Positions 7,832-15,751 of a DNA stretch of 37,241 nt are shown one piece after another. Position 1 is the first letter of the stretch. Each line of letters begins with the position of its first letter. This stretch comes from Flavobacterium azizsancarii. Lineage in GTDB: Bacteria; Bacteroidota; Bacteroidia; Flavobacteriales; Flavobacteriaceae. The notes beneath the pieces were generated by a model, which made no database searches, had not been told where the DNA came from, and saw nothing but the letters and a program-made list of their open reading frames with translations. Both the position numbers and the translations under genes were made by a program. The stretch is taken from positions 1 to 37,241 of the forward strand of contig NZ_JAMZNK010000051.1 of NCBI RefSeq assembly GCF_027980145.1, written 5' to 3'.

Positions 7832-10800
7832 CTATTCTGTCTCTTTATTCTTAAACTTCTTCTCTAGCAACAAATAAAGAATCGGTAAAACGATCAACGT
7901 CAATAATGTTGCTGAGAATAAACCTCCAATAACAACAGTTGCCAAAGGTTTTTGTACCTCTGCTCCGCCGCTGGTTGATAATGCCATTGGCAAAAATCCT
8001 AAAGAGGCAACAGCCGCAGTCATTAAAACGGGACGTAATCTGGTTTTGGTTCCTATTAAAACCCTTTGCAGCGGATCTAAAACTCCCTCTTTTTTCAGTT
8101 GATTGAAATACGAAATCAATACGATTCCGTTCAGAACCGCGATTCCAAATAAAGCTATAAAACCAATTCCTGCCGAAATACTAAACGGCATTCCGCGCAT
8201 CCAGAGTGCAAAAACACCTCCAATTGCTGAAAGTGGAATTGCTGTAAAAATCAATCCTGCCTGTTTGAAGCTTTTAAAAGTGAAATAAAGCAAGACTAAT
8301 ATTAATCCTAAAGCGATTGGCAATGCTACCGAAAGTCGTTTGGTTGCTTCGATCAGATTTTCGAACTGACCGCCATACGTTACATAATAACCAGCAGGAA
8401 GTTTCAGGTCTTTATCGAGTTTTTGCTGAATCTCTTCAACAACACTTTTTATATCACGACCACGAACGTTTAATCCAACAGTAATTCTTCGCTTTCCGTC
8501 TTCGCGGGTAACTTGTACGGGACCTTGTTCATAATCGACTGTCGCCACTTGCGAAAGCGGCACTTGCTGACCATTTGGCAACGGAATAAATAAATTACTA
8601 ACATCTGTAATATCCGCACGATTGTCTTCGTTCATACGGACTACAACATCAAATCTTTTGCTTTCGTCGTAGATTTTTCCTGCACTTTCTCCCGCAAATG
8701 AAGATCGGATTATTTGGTTGATGTCCGAAATGTTCAATCCGTATAAAGCAATTTTATTATAATCGTATTTTATCGTGATTTGTGGCAATCCCGTTACTTT
8801 ATCCGCTTTTAAGTCCCCAATTCCTTCGATACCTTTTATTTTCGAAATTAACTCCGCTGCTTTTGCATCAAGAATTTCTAAATCATCGCCAAAAATTTTA
8901 ATAGCAATATCGCTTCGGCTTCCGGTCATCAATTCATTAAAACGCATCTGGATAGGCTGAGAAATCTCAATATTAGCACCCGGAATCACTTCCATTTCTT
9001 CTTTCATGGCATTGGCCAATTCTTCCCAGTTGCGGTATTTTTTGCCCCATTCTTTTTTGTCTTTTAAGACAATAATCAAATCGCCGCTTTCAATTGGCAT
9101 CGGATCTGTGGGGATTTCCCCGCTTCCTATCTTGGTTACGATAGTTTTTATCTCAGGAAATTTGGCTTTTAGTATTTGTTCGTATTTCGTAGTTGTTTCT
9201 ATCATCTGGGTCAGCGAACTTCCTGTCATGATGGTGGCATTTATTGCTAAATCGCCTTCTTCTATGGTTGGGATAAACTCTCCTCCCATACTATTAAAAA
9301 CAAGTAATCCCAGAGTAAATAAACCCAACGAAATCCCTAAAACTAACTTTTTAAACTGTAAGGCTTTCTCTAAAAATGGCGTATAAATCGACTCTAACCA
9401 AGCCATCATCCTGTCGCTGAAATTCTCTTTGTGTTCTGTATTTTTCGATAAAAACAAAGCACTCATCATGGGTACATAAGTCAATGAAAGTACAAATGCT
9501 CCTGCAACAGCAAAACCAACGGTCATTGCCATAGGTTTAAACATTTTTCCCTCTGTTCCTACTAAAGCCAGAATTGGCAGATAAACGATTAAGATGATGA
9601 TTTCTCCAAAAGCAGCACTATTTCTAATTTTTGAAGCTGAGTTATAAACTTCCGCATCCATTTCGTCCTGCGTTAATTCTTTCTTACGCTTGAGTTTTTG
9701 TAAATGATGCATCGTGGCTTCGACGATAATTACGGCTCCATCGACAATAATTCCAAAATCGATTGCCCCTAAACTCATCAAGTTTCCGCTTACGCCAAAA
9801 GCATTCATCAAAATAACGGCAAACAGCATCGCAAGCGGAATAACCGAAGCAACAATTAAACCGGCACGAAGATTTCCCAGAAACAAAATCAGTACAAAAA
9901 TCACGATTAAAGCCCCTTCCAGTAAATTTTTTGTAACCGTTCCCATTGCATTATCGACTAATTTTCCTCTGTCGATAAAAGCTTCTGCCACCACGCCTTC
10001 TGGCAAACTTTTGTTAATCTGAATCATTCTTTCCTTGATTCTGTCTACAACTGCACTCGAGTTTTCTCCTTTTAACATTAAAACCATTCCGGAAACTATT
10101 TCACCTTTTCCATCTTTGGTTGATGCTCCGTAACGTAATGCAACTCCTTCGCGTACTTCGGCAACATCACGAACTAAAACAGGCGAACCATTTCGGTTTT
10201 TAACCACCACATTTCCCAGGTCTTTTACACCTTTTGCCATTCCAACACCACGAATAAAATAGGCATATTGATCTTTTTCAATATAAGCACCACCTGTGTT
10301 CTGATTGTTTTTTTCTAAGGCTTCAAAAATTTCGGTAATTGTAACTCCAAGACTGTTCAGCGTATTGGGATTAACGGCAATTTCGTATTGTTTTAATTTT
10401 CCGCCCCAGGTACTTACATCTGCAACACCTTTGACACCTTGCAGCTGCGGAATAATAATCCAATCCTGAATGGTTCTTAATTTTACTGCATCGTATTTGT
10501 TTTCATAGCCTTTTTTGGCATAAACATCATATTGGTAAATTTCTCCTAATCCTGTAGAAATTGGTGCTAATTCAGGCGAACCTGCATAGGCCGGGATATT
10601 TTCCTCGGCTTGTTTTAAGCGTTGAAATATTTGTTCTCTTGCCCAGTAAATATCAACATCGTCCTCGAAAACTACGGTAACAACTGATAATCCGAAACGG
10701 GAAATACTGCGGAGTTCTATAATATCCGGAACTGTTTTTACTGCCTGTTCCAGCGGATAAGTGATTAATTGCTCGACTTCCTGACTTGCCAAAGTTGGCG

Positions 10801-10957
10801 CAGCCGTAATGATTTGCACCTGATTATTGGTAATGTCCGGCAAAGCATCTAATGGTAATTGTTTAAGCGAATAGCTTCCCCAAGCTATTAATACAAGGGT
10901 AAATAGTAGTATAACGAACTTGTTCTTTATACTAAACTGTATGATTTTATCTAACAT
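7832..10957 (-). CDS. CusA/CzcA-family heavy-metal RND efflux pump
   Basis: Inner-membrane proton-driven RND transporter that exports heavy metal from periplasm or cytoplasm through the adaptor and channel encoded next to it. The frame is open to 11023, but the ATG at 10955-10957 (MLDKIIQFSIKNKFVIL) is the canonical family start and gives 1041 residues, the usual size. DALPDIT lies at 38-43. TM4 carries D400, D406 and E413 in AIDFGIIVDGAVIIVE, matching in spacing the proton-relay triad of CzcA. Two large periplasmic loops and a C-terminal TM block (GFIALFGIAVLNGIVLISYF) complete the twofold repeat. The triad favours the divalent-metal (HME) class; monovalent Cu/Ag export is not excluded by eye. 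Confidence 0.96.
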   Translation of the reverse strand: MLDKIIQFSIKNKFVILLFTLVLIAWGSYSLKQLPLDALPDITNNQVQIITAAPTLASQEVEQLITYPLEQAVKTVPDIIELRSISRFGLSVVTVVFEDDVDIYWAREQIFQRLKQAEENIPAYAGSPELAPISTGLGEIYQYDVYAKKGYENKYDAVKLRTIQDWIIIPQLQGVKGVADVSTWGGKLKQYEIAVNPNTLNSLGVTITEIFEALEKNNQNTGGAYIEKDQYAYFIRGVGMAKGVKDLGNVVVKNRNGSPVLVRDVAEVREGVALRYGASTKDGKGEIVSGMVLMLKGENSSAVVDRIKERMIQINKSLPEGVVAEAFIDRGKLVDNAMGTVTKNLLEGALIVIFVLILFLGNLRAGLIVASVIPLAMLFAVILMNAFGVSGNLMSLGAIDFGIIVDGAVIIVEATMHHLQKLKRKKELTQDEMDAEVYNSASKIRNSAAFGEIIILIVYLPILALVGTEGKMFKPMAMTVGFAVAGAFVLSLTYVPMMSALFLSKNTEHKENFSDRMMAWLESIYTPFLEKALQFKKLVLGISLGLFTLGLLVFNSMGGEFIPTIEEGDLAINATIMTGSSLTQMIETTTKYEQILKAKFPEIKTIVTKIGSGEIPTDPMPIESGDLIIVLKDKKEWGKKYRNWEELANAMKEEMEVIPGANIEISQPIQMRFNELMTGSRSDIAIKIFGDDLEILDAKAAELISKIKGIEGIGDLKADKVTGLPQITIKYDYNKIALYGLNISDINQIIRSSFAGESAGKIYDESKRFDVVVRMNEDNRADITDVSNLFIPLPNGQQVPLSQVATVDYEQGPVQVTREDGKRRITVGLNVRGRDIKSVVEEIQQKLDKDLKLPAGYYVTYGGQFENLIEATKRLSVALPIALGLILVLLYFTFKSFKQAGLIFTAIPLSAIGGVFALWMRGMPFSISAGIGFIALFGIAVLNGIVLISYFNQLKKEGVLDPLQRVLIGTKTRLRPVLMTAAVASLGFLPMALSTSGGAEVQKPLATVVIGGLFSATLLTLIVLPILYLLLEKKFKNKETE

Positions 10958-10967
10958 TTTAATGGTA

Positions 10968-11058
10968 TAATGATGTGAGAAATTAGACAAGGTCTGTCTA
11001 TTTAAATACTGTGGAAAATCCACAACTCTCTAACCCGAACTTAATCGGGCATCATTAT
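10968..11058 (-). other. Structured intercistronic segment before the pump gene
   Basis: Between the DUF6660-like gene and the pump gene are three small perfect hairpins: TAGACA/TGTCTA (10984-11000), GTGGA/TCCAC (11011-11023) and CCCGA/TCGGG (11034-11049). The whole is bounded by ATAATGATG (10968-10976) and its inverse CATCATTAT (11050-11058), the latter covering the upstream stop codon. It could adjust the expression ratio of the two genes or be a small mobile repeat. Confidence 0.5.
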
Positions 11059-11378
11059 GCTATTTGAGGTGGCTGCCAAATACTTCCATAGAAATTGGAA
11101 GCAAAAACTGAGGTATAATTAGGTAATTGTATTGCAATAATAGAATAAGACACAGGAAAATCAAAACTTATGGCAGTCTGATAACTTAATACTTGTGCTC
11201 CACAGCAATTACAAGCGCAGAACGGAGAGCATAAATCGTTTTGTTTATCGTGTGAATGATTTGCATCTGATGAAAATTGGGCAATTTTGTGAGCAGCACT
11301 ATTTACTTCCATATCTGCACAAGGCATATTTGAAAGCGCCATTAAATAAAGTGATAATATAATAGTTATCCATTTCAC
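11055..11378 (-). CDS. DUF6660-like small Cys-rich secreted protein
   Basis: 107 residues starting at a GTG (11376-11378) with a signal-like N-terminus MKWITIILSLYLMALSNMPC. The body has HSHDK and a Cys cluster CSPFCACNCCGA (residues about 51-62) suited to metal binding. I recall such proteins (DUF6660) at the head of CusA operons in flavobacteria; no biochemical role is established that I know of. Its place as first gene of the efflux operon suggests a periplasmic metal sensor, scavenger or chaperone, which is inference. A match to the Bacteroidota -7 box, TATTTTTG, ends only 4 bp upstream of the GTG (11383-11390, read on the minus strand), so the transcript may be nearly leaderless or the box may be a chance match. 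Confidence 0.75.
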   Translation of the reverse strand: MKWITIILSLYLMALSNMPCADMEVNSAAHKIAQFSSDANHSHDKQNDLCSPFCACNCCGAQVLSYQTAISFDFPVSYSIIAIQLPNYTSVFASNFYGSIWQPPQIA

Positions 11379-11696
11379 GTTGCAAAAATACTATTTATTT
11401 CTATTGTAAACTTAATTAGTTGAAAATGTTAGAGAAAAAGGATTAATTCTTTAAAATTTACTCGGAGTTTCGTTTCCATAAAAAATTGTATTTTCTTAAA
11501 AAAATATGATTACTGATAAAAAAATTTAGTTAACTTTAACAATAATTAACATATGTTTTGAGTTCAACCTTATAAGCCTGCAATTCATATTCTCCTATAA
11601 ACCAAAAAGATACATCTACACCCTCATAAGAATACATTTAGTGCATATTTCTTTTACGCAGTTCTATTAATTAACAATTATAAACACGAAAAATCA
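11379..11696. promoter_or_regulatory. Divergent intergenic region, efflux operon / barrel genes
   Basis: 318 bp of AT-rich sequence without a gene separates the minus-strand efflux operon from the plus-strand barrel genes, so it must hold both promoters. I see no metal-regulator gene nearby and no clear long palindrome of the kind bound by ArsR or MerR proteins. No repeat of the window's dispersed families is present. Confidence 0.5.
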
Positions 11697-12821
11697 ATGA
11701 AATATAATACATTAATATTAGCCTTATCATCATTATTCTTTAGCATGCAAATTTACGGTCAGGTCTATACCGAAAAAATCGTAGGAGAAAAAAATCAGCA
11801 GCTAAAAGACAGCCTAGCAATAGAAAAATAACCTTATGCTTTACCCATCTGGGGAGAAAAAGTAGCTCAAAAAGGATATAAATTACCTTATTCCGCAGGA
11901 CTTTCCATCAATTATTTCTGGCAGGATTCTGATATTACCATAAAAGATTTAGAAGTTGGCTTTAATAATGGCCCTTTATATAATTTAGATGAAATCGTTC
12001 GTTTTGATAAATCTTCTGTAGTAACCAGTTCTGTTACGATCCGACCTGATATCTGGCTGCTGCCTTTTTTAAATGTATATGGAATTTTTGGTCAGTCTAA
12101 AACCACTACAAAAATAAATGCCGGAATCTGGATTCCGGATGCTGATAATAACTGGACTCAAATTACTTCTATTAATACAAGTGCTAATTTTGATGCCACA
12201 ACATTCGGATTCGGGATGACACCAACTATTGGTATTGGCGGCGGCTGGCTTGCCCTTGATATGAATATGGCGTGGACTGATATTAGCTCTCTTGATAAAC
12301 CTGCTTTTTCTTATATTTTTGGTCCACGATTGGGTAAAACATTTAAACTGCATAAACCGGACAGAAATATTGCACTTTGGGTTGGTGGATTTAGGGTTCA
12401 TATCTCTGGCAATACTAACGGAACTATTTCTTTGAGTGATGTTTTAGATCTCAACGGTGCTGAGCAAAAAGTAGCTGACGGGCTGACTAAAGTCTCTGAT
12501 AATCAAACAAAGGTTGACACTTGGTGGGACGGATTAACGCCCTCTCAACAAAAAAATCCTGCAAATGTCGCGAAGCATAATACGGCAGACAGGGCGCTGG
12601 AGTCAGCAGGAACTTTTCTGACTACATTAGATGGTGCTTTAAGCACGGCTGAATCATCAACGGTTCAATATTCATTGCATAAAGCGCCAAAAGATATGTG
12701 GAATTTTATTGTAGGATCTCAATTTCAATATAGTAAACATATTATCTTTAGAGTAGAAGCAGGTTTTTTAGGAACCAGAACGCAGGTTTTAGGCGGGCTT
12801 CAGTATCGTTTTGGACTTTAA
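11697..12821 (+). pseudogene. Outer-membrane barrel protein gene interrupted by in-frame TAA
   Basis: An ATG at 11697 starts a clean secreted-protein frame (MKYNTLILALSSLFFSMQIYG, processed near the Gln-Val that follows). The frame meets TAA at 11829-11831, codon 45, and is then open for a further 329 codons to 12821. The sequence on both sides is coherent: EK-stop-PYALPIWGEK continues into YKLPYSAGLSINYFWQD and many alternating beta strands, ending in YRFGL, typical of a porin-like barrel. One base change from TAT or TAC (Tyr) to TAA explains it. No ATG occurs after the stop until 12216, too late for a secreted product. It is either a recent nonsense pseudogene, a read-through case or a sequence error. 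The next gene follows after 10 bp and is intact. Confidence 0.85.
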
Positions 12822-12831
12822 AGCCAATTAT

Positions 12832-13602
12832 ATGAAAAAAGGATTATTATTACTTATCGCATTGTTTTGTATTGTTCCGGCACACTCTCAAGTTTTAATT
12901 TCCTTAATTTTTGGAGACAAACTGAATTCTCCTTTTTTGGAGTTTGGTTTAGAAGGCGGCGTGAATTTCTCGACAATTTCTGACCTTGATACTTCGGGAA
13001 CGAATTTGGGTTTTAATCTGGGGTTTTATTTTGATATTCGATCTAAACAAAATCCGGCCTGGATGATTAATACCGGAGTAATTGTAAAATCTCCAATGGG
13101 CGCACACGGAATACCGGTGTATTCTCTAAACGACGCTACTCTTGACAATACTTTTGCAGGCGGAAGTGTAAATCGCGAAATAAGATACTTTAATGTTCCT
13201 ATTTTAATTAAATATCAGTTCAGGAATAATATTTATCTTAAAACTGGACCTCAGTTTGGTTTACTAGCCAAAGCTTTTGATGAGTTTACCAGAGAAGTGA
13301 ATAAGGATGATGTGGTTTATAAAAAAAATATCCGGGACCAAATACGTGTTATTGATGCGGGAATCGCGCTGGGTGCGGGTTATCATATGAAAATTGGAAA
13401 TGGTTTGAACGTAACGGTTCAATATTATTACGGGTTGGTTCCTGTAATGAAAGGTGACGGCCCAAATGTATACAACAGATCTTTGTATGTAACTGCAGGT
13501 CTCCCTATTGGAAAAGGGAAAGCAGCTCAAAGAAGGGCTGAAAAAGAAGCTGAATTAAATAAAATTGTCCTTCCGGAGGATGAAGCAAAACCTCAAAAAT
13601 AG
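12832..13602 (+). CDS. Outer-membrane beta-barrel protein (OMP_b-brl_2-like)
   Basis: 256 residues from the ATG at 12832 (the frame is open to 12811, but this ATG gives the signal peptide MKKGLLLLIALFCIVPAHS). The mature part starts QVLISLIFGDKLNS, then FGLEGGVNFSTI and alternating beta strands with turns, as in Bacteroidota PorT-like barrels. After the last strands (VTAGLPIGKGK) comes a charged tail AAQRRAEKEAELNKIVLPED that would face the periplasm. It is 10 bp downstream of the interrupted barrel gene, so the two were probably made as a pair. Its stop codon directly abuts the stop of the convergent CheB gene, with no bases between for a terminator. Confidence 0.85.
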   Translation: MKKGLLLLIALFCIVPAHSQVLISLIFGDKLNSPFLEFGLEGGVNFSTISDLDTSGTNLGFNLGFYFDIRSKQNPAWMINTGVIVKSPMGAHGIPVYSLNDATLDNTFAGGSVNREIRYFNVPILIKYQFRNNIYLKTGPQFGLLAKAFDEFTREVNKDDVVYKKNIRDQIRVIDAGIALGAGYHMKIGNGLNVTVQYYYGLVPVMKGDGPNVYNRSLYVTAGLPIGKGKAAQRRAEKEAELNKIVLPEDEAKPQK

Positions 13603-14187
13603 CTAACCATTTATCGTACTAATAAAGTCTAATAATTCGTTATTATCCAGAACAAAATCAGGATTAGTATTCAAAATAGCATTGTGAGGCATAAAAGGCA
13701 TATCAGCAGCAAGCGGATTTTGAACTACTATTGTTCCTCCTGCAGCATGAATACTTTTTAGACCGTAGGTCCCGTCAGTATTTGAGCCGGACAATAAAAT
13801 TCCTACCAGGGATTTCCCGTAAATTTCTGCCGCAGATTCAAATGACACATCAATACTAGGTCGGCTATAATTTATTTTCTCAGAAATATCAAGCGAAAGC
13901 GTCTCGTTTTTTTCAAATAACAAATGATAATTAGACGGCGCTATATAAATAAAACCCGGTACAAGAGGTACTTTATCCTCGACAGATTTTACTAAAATAT
14001 TTGATTTTAAAGCAATCAGTTCCTCTAAAGTCTGATCGTCTGTACTTTTTCTATGTACCACAATTACAATTGCAAAGCCATTTAATTTGGTTAATTCCGG
14101 CAAAATTTGCATTAAAGCATTTAAGCTTCCTGCAGATCCGCCTATGATAACCACTTTACAGTCTGATATTATTTTACCTTTCTCCAT
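13603..14187 (-). CDS. cheB: Stand-alone CheB-type methylesterase domain protein
   Basis: 194 residues forming only the CheB catalytic domain, without the usual N-terminal receiver. The presumed triad is S18 in GGSAGS, H45 in VVHRKS and D138 in SGSNTDGTYG. CheB demethylates or deamidates glutamyl residues of chemoreceptors; here no receptor gene is seen. Its start overlaps the end of CheR by 19 nt, indicating translational coupling. In many non-motile bacteria such CheB/CheR pairs accompany PAS-kinase phosphorelays rather than flagella, which fits the neighbouring genes. The substrate is unknown. Confidence 0.92.
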   Translation of the reverse strand: MEKGKIISDCKVVIIGGSAGSLNALMQILPELTKLNGFAIVIVVHRKSTDDQTLEELIALKSNILVKSVEDKVPLVPGFIYIAPSNYHLLFEKNETLSLDISEKINYSRPSIDVSFESAAEIYGKSLVGILLSGSNTDGTYGLKSIHAAGGTIVVQNPLAADMPFMPHNAILNTNPDFVLDNNELLDFISTING

Positions 14188-14978
14188 ATTTTTTCTTTAT
14201 CCAGCTGTTTGTATTTGTTAGGAGCAATAGAATATTTAATAGTTTCTTTTGTTCCTAAGGCTAAAAACCCTAAAACTGCCAGACTTTCATCGAATAAATT
14301 AATGACTCTTTTTTGGAGATCGTTATCAAAATAAATTAAAACATTACGGCATAAGATCATATCAAATTCATTAAACGAGGTATCTGATACTAAATTATGC
14401 TGTGAGAAAACCATCTTTTCGGCTAATTCTTCATTAAACTTAGCAATACCATAATTGGCGATATAGTAACTGGAAAAATCTTCCTGCCCGCCTGCATCGC
14501 GATAATTCTCTGAATATTCTTTCATCATTCGCAAAGGAAAAATTCCCTTTTTGGCTGTTTCTAAAACCGTCGCATTAATGTCTGTCGCATAAATTAATGA
14601 TTTATGAAGTAAACCGGCTTCTTTTAGCATTATAGCCATAGAATATACTTCTTCGCCTGTAGAACAGCCGGCGTGCCATAATCTAATGAAGGGTTTTGTA
14701 CCTAATAAAGGTAAAATTTCTTTTCGCACCACGGCATAAAAAGCCGGATCCCGAAACATCTCTGTTACGTTGACGGTGATCTCATCGACCATTCTTTTAT
14801 AATACTCCGGATCATACCGAACTCTGGAGAGAAATTCATGAAAATGCGTAAATCCATCTAAATGCATTACTCTGTTTACACGTCTTTTTAATGAAGCTCT
14901 TGAATAGCTGCCAAAATCGAAACCGTAATATTCATAAACGTCATTAATAAGTGTTTCTAGTTCGATATCCTCAATCAT
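14169..14978 (-). CDS. cheR: CheR-type SAM-dependent methyltransferase
   Basis: 269-residue methyltransferase with the CheR N-terminal helical domain (about 1-70, including FGSYSRASLKRRVNRVM) and a Rossmann SAM-binding domain. Motifs: TEMFRD at 72-77, GCSTGEE at 104-110 for SAM, ATDIN at 131-135 and CRNVLIYF at 210-217. It would methylate glutamates of a coiled-coil signalling protein; the long coiled coils of the nearby kinase are a possible target but no receptor consensus was tested. It overlaps the CheB start and follows the response regulator by 7 bp. Confidence 0.94.
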   Translation of the reverse strand: MIEDIELETLINDVYEYYGFDFGSYSRASLKRRVNRVMHLDGFTHFHEFLSRVRYDPEYYKRMVDEITVNVTEMFRDPAFYAVVRKEILPLLGTKPFIRLWHAGCSTGEEVYSMAIMLKEAGLLHKSLIYATDINATVLETAKKGIFPLRMMKEYSENYRDAGGQEDFSSYYIANYGIAKFNEELAEKMVFSQHNLVSDTSFNEFDMILCRNVLIYFDNDLQKRVINLFDESLAVLGFLALGTKETIKYSIAPNKYKQLDKEKIWRKVK

Positions 14979-14985
14979 AATACTC

Positions 14986-15351
14986 TCAAATTTTGCCCAA
15001 GATAAGCAGTAATTTATCTACATCTACCGGTTTTGAAATATAGGCATCTGCCCCAGCCTCTAAACATTTTTCTTTGTCGCCTATCATTGCCTGAGCAGTT
15101 ACCGCCACAATATAAGCTGATCTTCTGTTAGGAAGTGCTTTTATTAACGGGATTGCTTCATAACCATCCATTTCCGGCATCATCATATCGATCAGAATCC
15201 CATCGATAACTTCATCAGAGCTTAATATTTTCAAAGCTTCTTCGGCACTTAAACAAGACAAGCAATCAAATGATTTTGCACGTAAAGTGTGTTCTAAAGC
15301 AAAAATATTTCTAGAATCATCATCAATAATCAAAAGTCTTTTTTTATTCAT
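14986..15351 (-). CDS. Single-domain response regulator
   Basis: 121 residues from the ATG at 15349-15351, which puts the first beta strand KKRLLIIDDD right at the N-terminus; the frame is open to an alternative start at 15384. Acidic pocket DDD, phospho-acceptor Asp in ILIDMMMPEMDGY (residue 55), Thr in VAVTAQAM and Lys in ISKPVD are all present. It has no output domain, so it acts as a phosphotransfer intermediate or by protein contact. It is very similar in wording to the last receiver of the large hybrid kinase at 15.75-19.3 kb, suggesting duplication of that domain. CheR follows 7 bp downstream. Confidence 0.92.
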   Translation of the reverse strand: MNKKRLLIIDDDSRNIFALEHTLRAKSFDCLSCLSAEEALKILSSDEVIDGILIDMMMPEMDGYEAIPLIKALPNRRSAYIVAVTAQAMIGDKEKCLEAGADAYISKPVDVDKLLLILGKI

Positions 15352-15751
15352 TTCGTCCACTTTTATTTGGTTTATTTTTGTCACGAATTATTTTTTTTGC
15401 GAAGTTTTTTTCGCCACGAATTGCACGAATTAGCACAAATTTCAAAAATTATTTAAACAATTAATCCTTAAAAATTCTTGTCTTTTTGCCACAGATTAAA
15501 GGATTTAAAATGATTTCTTTATCAAAAAATCTCTGAGAATCTTTTTAATCTGTGGCTAAAATTATTATTTGGTTTATTTTTACTGTAAATTATTTTTATC
15601 AAGTTTTTTTTGCCACGAATTAAAATGCTTTTGTTTCACGCAGATTTAATTTTGATTTTTTGCTAAATTAATCTGCCTAAATCTTTTTAAATCTGCGTGA
15701 AATTATATTACAATAATTTATTCATTTTATTTTAATCAGTGGCTAACTTTT
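15352..15751. repeat. Intergenic block of palindromic repeats (GCCACGAATT, CACAGATTAAA, GCAGATT)
   Basis: About 400 bp with no gene between the response regulator and the hybrid kinase. It contains CGCCACGAATTGCACGAATT, an inverted pair GCCACAGATTAAAGG ... AATCTGTGGC (about 15488-15557), a second GCCACGAATTAAA, and an inverted pair TTTCACGCAGATTTAA ... AAATCTGCGTGAAA (about 15634-15701). These are tandem hairpin elements of the same kind as 7.69-7.82 kb. They may uncouple expression of the CheB/CheR/regulator group from the kinases upstream. Confidence 0.75.

Noticed and set aside
10958..11023. Extended N-terminus of the RND pump (start at 11023)
   Set aside because: The family starts at MLDKIIQFSIKNKF; the extra 22 residues come from the structured intercistronic segment.
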